In this document: positions 52,429-61,270 of the stretch, in pieces
Layout: the number at the start of each line of letters is the position of its first letter
Numbering within the stretch: the first letter of the stretch is position 1
Source: Qipengyuania pelagi
GTDB lineage: Bacteria > Pseudomonadota > Alphaproteobacteria > Sphingomonadales > Sphingomonadaceae
Direction of reading: 5' to 3'
Length of the DNA stretch: 64,000 bases
Assembly (NCBI RefSeq): GCF_009827295.1
Contig: NZ_WTYD01000001.1
Span: 124,001 to 188,000 of the forward strand
The notes under the pieces: model-generated
What the model saw: the letters and a program-made list of their open reading frames with translations, nothing else
The model's database searches: none
What the model was told of the DNA's origin: nothing
Made by a program: the position numbers and the translations under genes

Positions 52429-52950
52429 TCAGTCGCGATTGCGCTCGCGGCGTCGCCAAAGACGCTTGCGGGACGAGCGCGGGGGTTTGATCCCGACCGC
52501 GGCGAGGCGGGTCTCGCGGAAGAAATAGATCAGGCCGATAATCAGCAGCACCATGGTCAGGATCCAGCAGGTCGCGATCAGCGTGCCGATCTGCGCCTCG
52601 ATCCATGCGCTGATGAACAGCAACGCGATCACCAGGCTGATGACCGATGCGGCGCCGGTGCCGAACATGACCGCGACCTGCGCCAGCGCGCGCCTTTTTT
52701 CTAGCCAGACGCGTTCCTCGTCCTGCGGGTCGGTCCTTCCATCCTCGATTCGGTCGTCGATGCGCTCGATCCGGTTCGCGATCCAGATCATGCGGCTGAC
52801 CAGCACATTCATGATCGCCCCGATCGCGGCCAGCAGGAAGGCGGGCGCGAGGCTTAGCGAAACGATCTGCTGCACGCGCGGCGTGCTTGCCGTGCGCTGG
52901 AGGATATCGGACGCAACCGGGACGGCGGAGCTTAAGAGGTCGACGATCAT
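52429..52950 (-). CDS. DUF2721 domain membrane protein
   Basis: 173-residue protein with three predicted TM helices (about 28-50, 92-118, 122-145) and a charged loop between the first two (RIERIDDRIEDGRTDPQDEE). This matches DUF2721, function unknown. The last 20 residues are strongly basic. The ATG at 52950 overlaps the der stop by 4 bases, so it is expressed with der. Confidence 0.85.
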   Translation of the reverse strand: MIVDLLSSAVPVASDILQRTASTPRVQQIVSLSLAPAFLLAAIGAIMNVLVSRMIWIANRIERIDDRIEDGRTDPQDEERVWLEKRRALAQVAVMFGTGAASVISLVIALLFISAWIEAQIGTLIATCWILTMVLLIIGLIYFFRETRLAAVGIKPPRSSRKRLWRRRERNRD

Positions 52951-54350
52951 TCGGACGCGTAGGGGTTCTTGGCGCTCTTGAGCACGACGCGCACGGGCAC
53001 GGCGTCGAAGCCGAGCTTCGCGCGGATCCCGTTGACGAGATAGCGTTCGTAGCTTTTGGGCAACATATCCAATCGGGTGCCGAACACGACGAATCGCGGC
53101 GGGCGGGTTCCGGCCTGGGTGATGTAGCGCAGCTTGATCCGCTTGCCGCCGGGGGCGGGTGGGGGATTGGCTTCCAGCGCATCGTCGAACCAGCGGTTGA
53201 GCGCGGCGGTGGAGACGCGCTTCGACCAGGTCTCGCGCAATTCGAAGGCGGCGTTCAGCATGGTGTCGAGACCCTTGCCGGTCTTCGCGCTGACTGCGAG
53301 CACGGGGAGGCCGCGTACTTGCGCCAGCCCATCGTCGAGCGCGCCCTTGATCCCGTTGAACAACGCGCTGGCATTGCCGCCCGGTTCCTGTCCGGCAACG
53401 TCCCATTTGTTGATCGCGATCATCAGCGCGCGACCTTCCTGCAGGACCATGTCGGCGATCTTGAGGTCCTGATGTTCGAGGCCCTTGGTGGCATCGAGCA
53501 GCAGGACGACGACCTCGGCGAAATCCACCGCGCGGCGCGCATCGGCGACCGACAGTTTCTCGAGCTTTTCGACCACGCGCGCCTTCTTGCGCATCCCCGC
53601 CGTGTCGATCAGGCGGATTTCGCGTGTCTCCCCATCGCGTGGATTGGTCCAGCTCCAGTCGACAGCGATCGAATCGCGGGTGATCCCGGCTTCGGGGCCG
53701 GTCAGCAGGCGATTCTCGCCTAGAAGCCGGTTGATCAGCGTGGACTTGCCCGCATTTGGGCGCCCCACGATGGCGAGCTTGAGGGGGCCGCGCGGGCGCT
53801 CCCCGTCCTCGTCGTCATCCTCGACCGGTTCGCCCTCGTCAGCAGCCTCCGCCTTCTCGCCGATCACCGGCCACAAGGCGCCGAAGAGATCCGCCACGCC
53901 TTCGCCATGTTCGGCGGACAGCGGCACCGGCTCGCCGAGGCCGAGGCCATAGCTTTCGAACACGCCCGCTTCGCCCGCGCGCCCTTCGGCCTTGTTGGCA
54001 ACGAGCACGACCGGAACGCTCTGCTGCCGCAGCCAGCGCCCGATCTCCTCGTCGAGCGGGGTCAGCCCCGCTCGTGCATCGATCACGAACAGGGCCGCAT
54101 CGGCGCCTTCGATGCTGACTTCGGTCTGGGCGCGCATCCGCCCGGGGAGCGTGTCCGCGTCTTCATCCTCCCATCCGGCGGTGTCGACCACGGTGAATTG
54201 CAGGCCCGCGATCTCGGCATCGCCCATCCGCCGGTCGCGCGTGACGCCGGGCTGATCGTCCACCAGCGCCAGCTTCTTGCCGATCAGCCGGTTGAACAGA
54301 GTGGACTTGCCCACATTCGGACGTCCGATGATGATGACGGTGGGTTTCAT
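52947..54350 (-). CDS. der: Ribosome biogenesis GTPase Der
   Basis: 467-residue essential double-GTPase (EngA) required for 50S assembly. The first G domain has GRPNVGKS (9-16), DTAGWED and NKAEG; the second has GRPNAGKS, DTAGMRKK and NKWD. The C-terminal KH-like domain (about 375-455) ends in RVVLKSAKNPYASE. The acidic linker between G domains (VEDDDEDGERPRG) is typical of alphaproteobacteria. It heads a two-gene unit with the DUF2721 gene. Confidence 0.97.
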   Translation of the reverse strand: MKPTVIIIGRPNVGKSTLFNRLIGKKLALVDDQPGVTRDRRMGDAEIAGLQFTVVDTAGWEDEDADTLPGRMRAQTEVSIEGADAALFVIDARAGLTPLDEEIGRWLRQQSVPVVLVANKAEGRAGEAGVFESYGLGLGEPVPLSAEHGEGVADLFGALWPVIGEKAEAADEGEPVEDDDEDGERPRGPLKLAIVGRPNAGKSTLINRLLGENRLLTGPEAGITRDSIAVDWSWTNPRDGETREIRLIDTAGMRKKARVVEKLEKLSVADARRAVDFAEVVVLLLDATKGLEHQDLKIADMVLQEGRALMIAINKWDVAGQEPGGNASALFNGIKGALDDGLAQVRGLPVLAVSAKTGKGLDTMLNAAFELRETWSKRVSTAALNRWFDDALEANPPPAPGGKRIKLRYITQAGTRPPRFVVFGTRLDMLPKSYERYLVNGIRAKLGFDAVPVRVVLKSAKNPYASE

Positions 54351-54497
54351 GAAAAGCGGCTTTCGTTTCGCGCGGGCAGGTGGCCCCTGGGGCGGCTTTT
54401 GGCAAGCACGCGATCCGCGCCCGGCAGCCTTACGGTTAAATTCTGTTTACCCTGACTGACAGGGGTGCGGCAAATTTTTGCCGCCATTACGGTAGGC

Positions 54498-55145
54498 ATG
54501 TACAAGCCTTCTCACCGCTCGCTCGCCATCGCGCTCCTCGCCGGTTCCACCGCCTTCGCTCCGTCGCTCGCCGCGCGCGATGCGCCTGGTTTCGAAGCGC
54601 GCACCGTGTCGCCAGCGATCGGCGCTCAGGATGAACTGGCGCCCTATCTCCAATGCGTGCCCTATGCCCGTCAGGTGTCGGGCATCCAAATCTATGGCGA
54701 TGCCCGCACATGGTGGGATCAGGCGCAGGGCCGATACGCCACCGGCACCGTGCCGAAGAAGGGCGCGGTGATGACCTTCCGCCCGCATCGCTCGATGGAA
54801 CTGGGCCATGTCGCGGCGGTCAGCCGTGTAATCGACAGCCGCACCGTGTTGCTCGACCATGCGAACTGGTCACCGATCGACGGGCGGCGCGGGCAGATCG
54901 AGCGCGACGTCATGGCGGTCGACGTGTCCCCCGCCAATGACTGGAGCGCGGTGCGCGTGTGGTATCACCCGCTGGGCGCGCTCGGTACCACCGAATGGCC
55001 GGTAGAAGGATTCATCTATCCGGGCCGCGCCGCCAGTCCGGCTGCAGCACCGACGCGAGTGGCAGAGGCGCCCGCCATTCCGAGCGGGCCGACGCGGCTC
55101 AAGAGCTCGCGCCAGTTCCTCGCCGCGTTCAGCAATCTCGATTGA
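54498..55145 (+). CDS. CHAP domain secreted peptidoglycan amidase
   Basis: 215-residue exported protein. A signal peptide ends near residue 27 (FAPSLAA-RDAP). The CHAP fold has the catalytic Cys in LQCVPYAR, GDARTWWDQA, His in LGHVAAV and the following LDHANW. CHAP enzymes cut peptidoglycan peptides, often in cell separation. The C-terminal tail is Ala/Pro-rich. ATG 54498 was chosen as the signal-peptide start; GTG 54465 is in frame. It is divergent from der. Confidence 0.85.
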   Translation: MYKPSHRSLAIALLAGSTAFAPSLAARDAPGFEARTVSPAIGAQDELAPYLQCVPYARQVSGIQIYGDARTWWDQAQGRYATGTVPKKGAVMTFRPHRSMELGHVAAVSRVIDSRTVLLDHANWSPIDGRRGQIERDVMAVDVSPANDWSAVRVWYHPLGALGTTEWPVEGFIYPGRAASPAAAPTRVAEAPAIPSGPTRLKSSRQFLAAFSNLD

Positions 55146-55165
55146 TTGTCAGGCGCGGCTGAAGA

Positions 55166-55519
55166 TCAGGCCTTCGCGACCGGCGCGTCGTCACCCAGAT
55201 CCTCGTACCAGGCTTCGACCGGGCCGTTCAGCTTGATGGTCAGCGGATTGCCCTTGCGATCCATGGTCTTGCCCGCCTGGACGCGCACCCAGCCTTCGGA
55301 AATCGAATATTCCTCGATATCGCGGCGCTGATTGCCCTTGAAACGAATCCCGACTCCGCGCTGCAAGACCTCCTGATTGAAATGGGCGTTGCGCGGATTG
55401 ACGGACAGGCGATCGGGCGGAACGTCGCTGGCGTCGGTGGCCTTTGCGGCGGTGCCGGTGTCGGAGGTGGTTTCGGCGCCAATCGTATCGGTTGGCGTGT
55501 TCTCGGTTTCGTCGGTCAT
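55166..55519 (-). CDS. DUF3297 family protein
   Basis: 117-residue protein. The C-terminal 80 residues hold the DUF3297 signature: DRLSVNPRNAHFNQEVLQRG, GIRFKGNQRRDIEEYSISEG and DRKGNPLTIKLNGPVEAWYE. The first 35 residues are Thr/Asp-rich. The function is unknown. It is 82 bases downstream of the micro-ORF cluster on the same strand and may share its transcript. Confidence 0.87.
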   Translation of the reverse strand: MTDETENTPTDTIGAETTSDTGTAAKATDASDVPPDRLSVNPRNAHFNQEVLQRGVGIRFKGNQRRDIEEYSISEGWVRVQAGKTMDRKGNPLTIKLNGPVEAWYEDLGDDAPVAKA

Positions 55520-55601
55520 GCCGCGCCCCTAATTCCCAAGGGTTCGGGCGGCAAGATCATTTGCGTCCGCGCATTACACGACTTCAGCCAGCTCGCCGAG
55601 A

Positions 55602-55781
55602 TCAATCAGGCGGCGGTGGCGTTTCCAGCGGCGCACGATCGGGCTGGTCGTAATCGGGCTGGACCGGCTCGATCTCGTCCGGTTCGTCGAACGGGGTTTC
55701 CGAAGGCGGGCTTTCGGCCGGGACCTCGCTGGGCGCGCCGGGATCGATAGTGTCGGCATTGGGATCGGGCTGCGTGGCCAT
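55602..55781 (-). CDS. Micro-protein 3, proline/acid-rich (59 aa)
   Basis: 59-residue ORF starting at ATG 55781, nine bases after a strong AAGGAG. Composition is about one third Pro plus Asp/Glu (segments PDPNADTIDPGAP, SETPFDEPDEIEP, LETPPPPD), with no Lys and one Arg, so it is acidic and probably disordered. It shares TIDP, PDY and ETP words with micro-protein 1 upstream. No family is recognised. Confidence 0.6.
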   Translation of the reverse strand: MATQPDPNADTIDPGAPSEVPAESPPSETPFDEPDEIEPVQPDYDQPDRAPLETPPPPD

Positions 55782-55817
55782 GATTGAGGCTCCTTACGCG
55801 GTAAATGGGGAAAACGA

Positions 55818-55964
55818 TCAGTCGGGCGGAAGGTTGATGGTCGGCTCCCCGATCCCATCGCGCTTGTCGCGCTCCACCAATTTGTCGGACAGTTCGGTAT
55901 CGATCTCGTCGGGATCGCTTCGATGGCCGAGCACCTCGCCCTCCGTTTCGCCCTCATCCTCCAT
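55818..55964 (-). CDS. Micro-protein 2, acidic (48 aa)
   Basis: 48-residue ORF from ATG 55964 to the stop at 55818, middle of three in a row. It begins MEDEGETEGEVLGHRSDPDE and ends GIGEPTINLPPD; it is highly acidic with a mixed-charge centre (KLVERDKRD). The ribosome site is weak. An in-frame stop just upstream fixes the start region. No family is recognised; it is supported mainly by its place between two ORFs with good ribosome sites. Confidence 0.5.
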   Translation of the reverse strand: MEDEGETEGEVLGHRSDPDEIDTELSDKLVERDKRDGIGEPTINLPPD

Positions 55965-55976
55965 CTCGGCGGCGGT

Positions 55977-56063
55977 CTAGGGATTCACGTTGGGATCGAT
56001 GGTCGGCGGGGTCGCTGGCGGCGTGCGCGGGGTTTCGTAGTCGGGATCGGGCGTGTCGGTCAT
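55977..56063 (-). CDS. Micro-protein 1, proline-rich (28 aa)
   Basis: 28-residue ORF, ATG 56063 to stop 55977, nine bases after AAAGGA and directly behind an EcfG-like promoter. It reads like a short form of micro-protein 3: PDPDYETPRTPP and TIDPNVNP. It is first of the three-ORF cluster. Translation is plausible but unproven at this size. Confidence 0.5.
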   Translation of the reverse strand: MTDTPDPDYETPRTPPATPPTIDPNVNP

Positions 56064-56087
56064 CGAGGGGATCCTTTCACCAGCATC

Positions 56088-56113
56088 AACCGATGACGGG
56101 TCTGCCCCGTTCC
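56088..56113 (-). promoter_or_regulatory. EcfG-like promoter of the micro-ORF cluster
   Basis: Minus strand: GGAAC (56113-56109), a 17-base spacer, GGTT (56091-56088); the same variant as before the single-domain response regulator. A 9-bp inverted repeat CCGATGACG/CGTCATCGG (56090-56098 and 56117-56125) brackets the -35 and could be an operator. The predicted start is about 18 bases before the first ATG. Confidence 0.55.
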
Positions 56114-56233
56114 TCGCGTCATCGGCGCTTCACCGCCGCGCTTGCCCTTTTCGGCGCAGCGCATTAGAGGCACGCGGCTACACGCGCGCTGGCGGCTGCT
56201 GGCGCGCGGCTTCGTTCGTAATGCGGGCGGATT

Positions 56234-56318
56234 GCGGGCGTGGCGGAATTGGTAGACGCGCTGGTTTTAGGTACCAGTATCGAAAGATGTGGGGGTTCGA
56301 GTCCCTTCGCCCGCACCA
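56234..56318 (+). tRNA. tRNA-Leu (TAG)
   Basis: 85 bases with acceptor GCGGGCG/CGCCCGC and encoded ACCA, D arm GCGGAATTGGTAGACGC, anticodon stem-loop CTGGT-TTTAGGT-ACCAG (anticodon TAG, reads CUA), a long class II variable arm and T arm GGGTTCGAGTCCC. It lies 63 bases upstream of tig. Confidence 0.96.
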
Positions 56319-56381
56319 GCCGCCGCCAACCGGCCATCCCTCGCGCAGCCCGATAGACAAGATTCGAGAGTATCCGTTCCC

Positions 56382-58031
56382 ATGCAGATTACCGAGACGA
56401 CCAATGAAGGCCTCAAGCGCGCTTACACGCTGACGATCCCTGCCAAGGACATCGATGCGCGCATCGGTGGCGAGATCAAGAAGCTCGCCCCGCAGATCCG
56501 CATGCCCGGTTTCCGCCCCGGCAAGGTGCCCGCCAATCTGGTGCGCAAGATGCATGGCGAACAGCTCCACGCCCAGGCGATCAACGATATGATCCGCGAA
56601 TCGGTCGACACGCTGATGAAGGACAAGGAATTGCGCCCGGCGATGCAGCCGAAGATCGAGCTCAACCAGGGCTACGATCAGGGCAAGGACGCCGAATTGT
56701 CGGTGGAACTGGAAGTCCTCCCCAAGGTCGACGCGCCCGATGTCGAAGGCCTGAAGCTGGAGCGCCTGACGGTTCCGGTGGCGGACGAGCAGGTCGACGA
56801 GATGCTGGGTCAGCTCGCTGGCAACAATAAGAGCTACAAGGACGCGGCGAAGAGCAAGAAGGCGAGCGACGGCGACCAGCTGATCATCGATTTCGTCGGC
56901 CGTGTCGATGGCGAGGAATTCGAAGGCGGCGCGGCGCAGAACACGCCGCTGGTCCTTGGTTCGGGCCAGTTCATCCCCGGCTTCGAAGAACAGCTTACGG
57001 GCGTGAAGACGGGTGACGAGAAGACCATCACCGTCACCTTCCCCGAAGATTACCAGGCCGCGCATCTCGCCGGCAAGGACGCGGAATTCGACATCACCGT
57101 CCAGCAGGTCAAGGTCGAGACGGAAACCGAGATCGACGACGATTTCGCCAAGAATTTCGGCCTCGACGGGCTGGACAAGTTGAAGGAACTGCTGCGCGCC
57201 CAGATCGAGCAGGAGACCAATGGCCTCACGCGCACCCAGATGAAGCGCCAGCTGCTCGACCAGCTCGCCGCGGGCCACGATTTCGCCGTTCCCCAGACCA
57301 TGGTGGAGGCTGAGTTCGAACAGATCTGGGCCCAGCTTCAGCAGGAAGCCGCGCAGGCCGACGATCCCGAAGCCGCGATGAAGGAAGTCGAGGACGAGCG
57401 CGAGGATTATCGCCGCATCGCCGAGCGCCGCGTGCGTCTGGGCCTGCTGCTCTCCGAGATCGGCCAGGCCAATGGCGTCGAGGTGACCGGGCAGGAAATG
57501 TCCATGCTGATCCAGCAGGCCGCCCAGCAATATCGCGCCGAGGACCGCGAACGGTTCATGCAGTATATCCAGCAGGAGCCGATGGCCGCCGCCCAGCTGC
57601 GCGCGCCGCTCTATGAGGACAAGGTCGTCGATTTCCTCTTCGACAAGGCCGACATCACCGACCGCGAAGTGACGCGCGAGGAGCTGGAAGCCGCGATCGA
57701 GGCGGATGAGGGCGAAGAAGCCGCCAAGGCGAAGGCCCCGGCCAAGAAGAAGGCCGCGCCGAAGAAGAAGACTGCCGCCAAGGATGGCGCCAAGGATTCT
57801 GATGACGAAGCAGGCGAAAAGGCTCCGGCCAAGAAGAAGGCGCCCGCCAAGAAGGCCGCTGCGAAGAAGGACGACGCCGACGACAAGGCGCCCGCCAAGA
57901 AGCCTGCCGCCAAGAAGGCCCCGGCGAAGAAAGCCACAGCCAAGAAGGATGAGGCTAAGGCCGACGACAAGCCTGCCGCCAAGAAGCCTGCGGCCAAGAA
58001 GGCTCCGGCCAAGAAAGCCGCTAAGAAGTAA
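56382..58031 (+). CDS. tig: Trigger factor with Lys/Ala-rich C-terminal extension
   Basis: 549-residue ribosome-bound chaperone and prolyl isomerase. The ribosome-docking signature is GFRPGKVP near residue 48; the FKBP-like PPIase domain spans about 160-245 (DGDQLIIDFVGRVDGEEFEG), and the helical C-terminal domain runs to about 440. After that come about 100 residues of PAKKAPAKK-type repeats not found in E. coli trigger factor (432 aa) and resembling histone H1 tails and the phasin in this window. ATG 56382 gives the normal start MQITETTNEGLKR. Confidence 0.95.
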   Translation: MQITETTNEGLKRAYTLTIPAKDIDARIGGEIKKLAPQIRMPGFRPGKVPANLVRKMHGEQLHAQAINDMIRESVDTLMKDKELRPAMQPKIELNQGYDQGKDAELSVELEVLPKVDAPDVEGLKLERLTVPVADEQVDEMLGQLAGNNKSYKDAAKSKKASDGDQLIIDFVGRVDGEEFEGGAAQNTPLVLGSGQFIPGFEEQLTGVKTGDEKTITVTFPEDYQAAHLAGKDAEFDITVQQVKVETETEIDDDFAKNFGLDGLDKLKELLRAQIEQETNGLTRTQMKRQLLDQLAAGHDFAVPQTMVEAEFEQIWAQLQQEAAQADDPEAAMKEVEDEREDYRRIAERRVRLGLLLSEIGQANGVEVTGQEMSMLIQQAAQQYRAEDRERFMQYIQQEPMAAAQLRAPLYEDKVVDFLFDKADITDREVTREELEAAIEADEGEEAAKAKAPAKKKAAPKKKTAAKDGAKDSDDEAGEKAPAKKKAPAKKAAAKKDDADDKAPAKKPAAKKAPAKKATAKKDEAKADDKPAAKKPAAKKAPAKKAAKK

Positions 58032-58082
58032 GCCTAGTTCAGGCGGGCGAGGGCATCAGGCCTGCGCCCGCCGTCTTTCAGA

Positions 58083-58118
58083 CCCCGTCATGCGTTTTGC
58101 ATGGCGGGGTTTGCTTTT
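58083..58118 (+). terminator. Rho-independent terminator of tig
   Basis: An 11-bp stem with one wobble (58083-58093 with 58099-58109), a 5-base loop, then TTTGCTTTT. Another GC hairpin (58042-58049 with 58065-58072) precedes it. Confidence 0.75.
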
Positions 58119-58187
58119 GCGTGGTTGCATGTGGACGCTAAGGTGAGGCCGCGTCGCGGTCTCCAAGAATGCGCGATTGCGGGCGCT

Positions 58188-59621
58188 TTACCTCTCGTGA
58201 GGGTCTCTACCTCCGCCCAAATCCGCCCGATCTTCTTCTTCCTCGGCGCGCATCTGCTCGGCTTCGGCCTCTTTCAGCTCCGCGTGCAATTCCTCGCGGT
58301 CCTCATGGTCGGGCGGAACGAGCGAAGCCATGCTGTCCTCCTCGCCGACATGGATATGCGCACGGCGTTTCTCGACGAAGCCGACCGCCGGCCCGGCGAA
58401 GATGCCATGGACGAGGATCGAGAGCAGGATGGCGAAGCTCGTCGTCGCCCACAGCACGTCGAGCTGGCCGAAGGCCGCATTGTTCTGGCCGTAGGAGAGG
58501 TAATAGATCGATCCCATCCCGCGCACGCCGAGGAACGCGACTGCGAGCTTTCCGGGCAGAGGGAGGCCGCAAAAGGATTCGGCGATCAGGCCCGAGATCG
58601 GCCGGATCACGAACACCAGCGCCAGGCCGACCGCCGCCCCTGCCCAGGTGAGGCTCGACAGCACGCCGCTCGCCAGCATCGCCCCGAACCCGAACAGCAC
58701 CGCGACGAGGACGATCTGCTCGATCTGGTCGATGAAATGGTGGCTGATCTTGTGATAGCGGCTGGCATTCTCACGCTGGCGGGCCGTCACCGCGGCGACG
58801 AATACGGCGAGGAAGCCATAGCCCTCGACCATTTCGGCGCAGCCATAGGCCAACAGCAGCGTGCCCAGAACGACCAGCCCTTCGCTGGTGGAATAGCGGG
58901 GGCGATCGCTGTCGACATCGTCGAGCGGGGCATCGGCCTCGCGCTCGAACACGTACCACGCGCCTGCGCGGCCTATCCCCCAGCCGACGAGGCAACCCAT
59001 CGCGATGCGGAAGACGAGATCGAAAGCCGCCCATTCGGCGGTCCACCAGCCGAGCGAGGTCATGCCGACGGCAGCGATCGCGAGATAGGTGAAGGGAAAG
59101 GCCAGCCCGTCATTCAGCCCCGCTTCGACCGTCAGGCTGAAGCGCACGTCATGGCGCTTCGCCTCGCCGGGAGGGCCGACCTGGACGCTGCGTGCGAGCA
59201 CCGGATCGGTCGGTGCCATCGCCGCGCCGAGAAGGATCGCGCTAGCGGGCGCGAGGCCGAGCGCCCACCAGCCGAGCAGCGCGACCGCCGCCACGGTCAG
59301 CGGCATGGCGATCACGAGCAGCGGCCAGATCTGGCGCCAATTCTTCCAGCTCACCGGGCGATCGATCGCGATACCCGCCGCCGCGAGGCTGGCGATGACG
59401 ATGAATTCGGTGACGTATTCCAATGTCAGCGCATCGAACCCATCGCGCGCCGGATTGAAATGCGGCAGGCCGATCGGCAGCGAGAAGATCGCGAAGCCCG
59501 CCGCGACATAGACGATCGGCAGCGACAGCCAGAAGCGCGAGAGGTGCTTTTCGAGGCTGACCGCGAGCATCAGCCCGAGGCCGAAGATCACGAACAGGAA
59601 GATGCGCGGATCGAATTCCAT
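58188..59621 (-). CDS. Cation:proton antiporter (CPA1/NhaP-like)
   Basis: 477-residue inner-membrane antiporter with about 12 helices. The AAMAPTDPVLARSVQVG motif and the EAGLNDGLAFPF motif (conserved Asp pair) are those of CPA1 Na+/H+ or K+/H+ exchangers. The cytosolic tail of about 50 residues is His/Glu-rich (HIHVGEED, ELKEAEAEQMRAEEEEDRAD). ATG 59621 was chosen, since the upstream frame lies inside the amidase gene. It follows the amidase by 13 bases, so it is probably co-transcribed. Confidence 0.88.
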   Translation of the reverse strand: MEFDPRIFLFVIFGLGLMLAVSLEKHLSRFWLSLPIVYVAAGFAIFSLPIGLPHFNPARDGFDALTLEYVTEFIVIASLAAAGIAIDRPVSWKNWRQIWPLLVIAMPLTVAAVALLGWWALGLAPASAILLGAAMAPTDPVLARSVQVGPPGEAKRHDVRFSLTVEAGLNDGLAFPFTYLAIAAVGMTSLGWWTAEWAAFDLVFRIAMGCLVGWGIGRAGAWYVFEREADAPLDDVDSDRPRYSTSEGLVVLGTLLLAYGCAEMVEGYGFLAVFVAAVTARQRENASRYHKISHHFIDQIEQIVLVAVLFGFGAMLASGVLSSLTWAGAAVGLALVFVIRPISGLIAESFCGLPLPGKLAVAFLGVRGMGSIYYLSYGQNNAAFGQLDVLWATTSFAILLSILVHGIFAGPAVGFVEKRRAHIHVGEEDSMASLVPPDHEDREELHAELKEAEAEQMRAEEEEDRADLGGGRDPHER

Positions 59622-59634
59622 CCCGTGCGGTCGC

Positions 59635-61227
59635 CTAGTCGGCGATTCTGGGGGCGGACGGGCGCAGGGGAGGGCTCCAGCGTTCGAAACGCGGCTGCGG
59701 CAACACGGCGCTGCGTGCGCGTTCATAGGCCGCGCCCGCCTTCAGAACGGCGTGATCGTCCCACTTCGCGCCGATGATCGAAATCCCGACCGGCAGGCCC
59801 TCGACCGCGCCCATCGGCACGGTCAGGTGGGGATAGCCCGCGATCGCGGCGGGGGCGCCGAAGCCGATCGAGCCGTTGAAATTGTCCCCGTTGACGAGAT
59901 CGCTGACCCAGGCGGGGCCGCGCGTCGGCGCGACGAGGAATCTGACCCTGTTGTCGGCCAGAAGCTTGTCGATCGTCTCCACGCCCGCGATCCGCACCGC
60001 ATTGGCGCGCGCCTTTTCATACGCCTCGCGGTCGGTGGTGCCTTCCGCCTGGACGAACAGGTCCTGCCCGAACCAGCGCATTTCGGTCTCTTTATTGGCT
60101 TCGTTGAAGGCGATCAGGTCGGCCAGGCTGCGGGGCATATCCTCCCCCGGTAGGGAGGACAGGTATTTTCCCATCTCCTCGCGCAGTTCGAACATCAGCA
60201 CCTGGAAGCTGTCGCGATACATCGCGGTGTCGGGTTCGAACTCGATCTCGACCAGCTCGGCGCCCGCCCGCTCCATATCGGCCAGCGCGGCATCGAAGGT
60301 CGCGGTCAAATCCTGTCGATCGCCGACCTGGCCGCGCATCACGCCGATACGCACGCCCGCGAGCGAGGCCTCGGCCAGCCCGGCGGCGTAATCGGCGGGA
60401 CGGTTCGGCACCGTGGTCGTCACGGCATCCGCCGGGTCCGCACCCGCAATGGCGGTCAGGAGCATGGCGGCATCCTTGACGCTGCGCGCCATCGGCCCGG
60501 CCGTGTCCTGCGTGCTGGAAATGGGCACGACATGCGTGCGGCTGACCACGCCGACGCTGGGCTTGAAGCCGACCACGCCGTTGATCGAGGCGGGGCAGGT
60601 GATCGATCCGTTGGTCTCCGTTCCGATCGCAGCCCAGGCGAAGCCCGCCGCCACCGCCGCGCCGCTGCCCGAGGACGAGCCGCAGCTGTTGCGATCGATC
60701 GCGTGAGGATTGCGGACGAGCCCACCCACCGCGCTCCACCCGCTGGTCGAGTTGCTGTCGCGGATATTGGCCCATTCGCTGAGATTGGTCTTGCCCATCA
60801 CCACGCCGCCTGCGCGGCGCAGATTGGCGATCATCGGCGCGTCGCGCCCGGTGCGATTGTTGGCGAGAGCGAGCGATCCGGCGGTGGTCGGCAATTCGCG
60901 GGTTTCGATATTGTCCTTCACAAGCACCGTTCGCCCGGCGAGCGGAAGGCGCCGTGCTGCGCGGACCTGTGCGGTTATGTCTGGCGCGAGTGCGATGATG
61001 GCGTTGAGACCATTCGGACCATCATCATATTTCAGCGTCCTGACTGCCTGGCCTACTGCCTCTCCCTCGCGAATGCCGCTGTTCGGACCGAGGGGATCGA
61101 CGCCAGCAGGAAGCTCCACGCGTGGAATGTCGATCCGAACGATCGGAGGCGGGGTCTCCTGAGCCTGGGTGGCACATGCGGTAAGCGACGAGGCGAGAGC
61201 GAGCAGGGGCAGGATGCGACGGGTCAT
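59635..61227 (-). CDS. Amidase-signature lipoprotein
   Basis: 530-residue amidohydrolase with a lipoprotein signal (lipobox SLTAC, Cys about 18). The Ser-Ser-Lys triad is visible: Lys in VLVKDNIET, the cis-Ser in TETNGSITCPAS and the Gly/Ser-rich RNSCGSSSGSGAAVAAG stretch. The family (AS) cuts amides such as fatty acid amides or peptide amides; the substrate is unknown. It is placed between a TonB receptor and an antiporter on one strand, compatible with uptake and processing of an amide compound (inference). Confidence 0.9.
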   Translation of the reverse strand: MTRRILPLLALASSLTACATQAQETPPPIVRIDIPRVELPAGVDPLGPNSGIREGEAVGQAVRTLKYDDGPNGLNAIIALAPDITAQVRAARRLPLAGRTVLVKDNIETRELPTTAGSLALANNRTGRDAPMIANLRRAGGVVMGKTNLSEWANIRDSNSTSGWSAVGGLVRNPHAIDRNSCGSSSGSGAAVAAGFAWAAIGTETNGSITCPASINGVVGFKPSVGVVSRTHVVPISSTQDTAGPMARSVKDAAMLLTAIAGADPADAVTTTVPNRPADYAAGLAEASLAGVRIGVMRGQVGDRQDLTATFDAALADMERAGAELVEIEFEPDTAMYRDSFQVLMFELREEMGKYLSSLPGEDMPRSLADLIAFNEANKETEMRWFGQDLFVQAEGTTDREAYEKARANAVRIAGVETIDKLLADNRVRFLVAPTRGPAWVSDLVNGDNFNGSIGFGAPAAIAGYPHLTVPMGAVEGLPVGISIIGAKWDDHAVLKAGAAYERARSAVLPQPRFERWSPPLRPSAPRIAD

Positions 61228-61270
61228 GCGGCAGCACTGCCACCGCCAAGCCCTTGCAGCAAAGCCTAAA

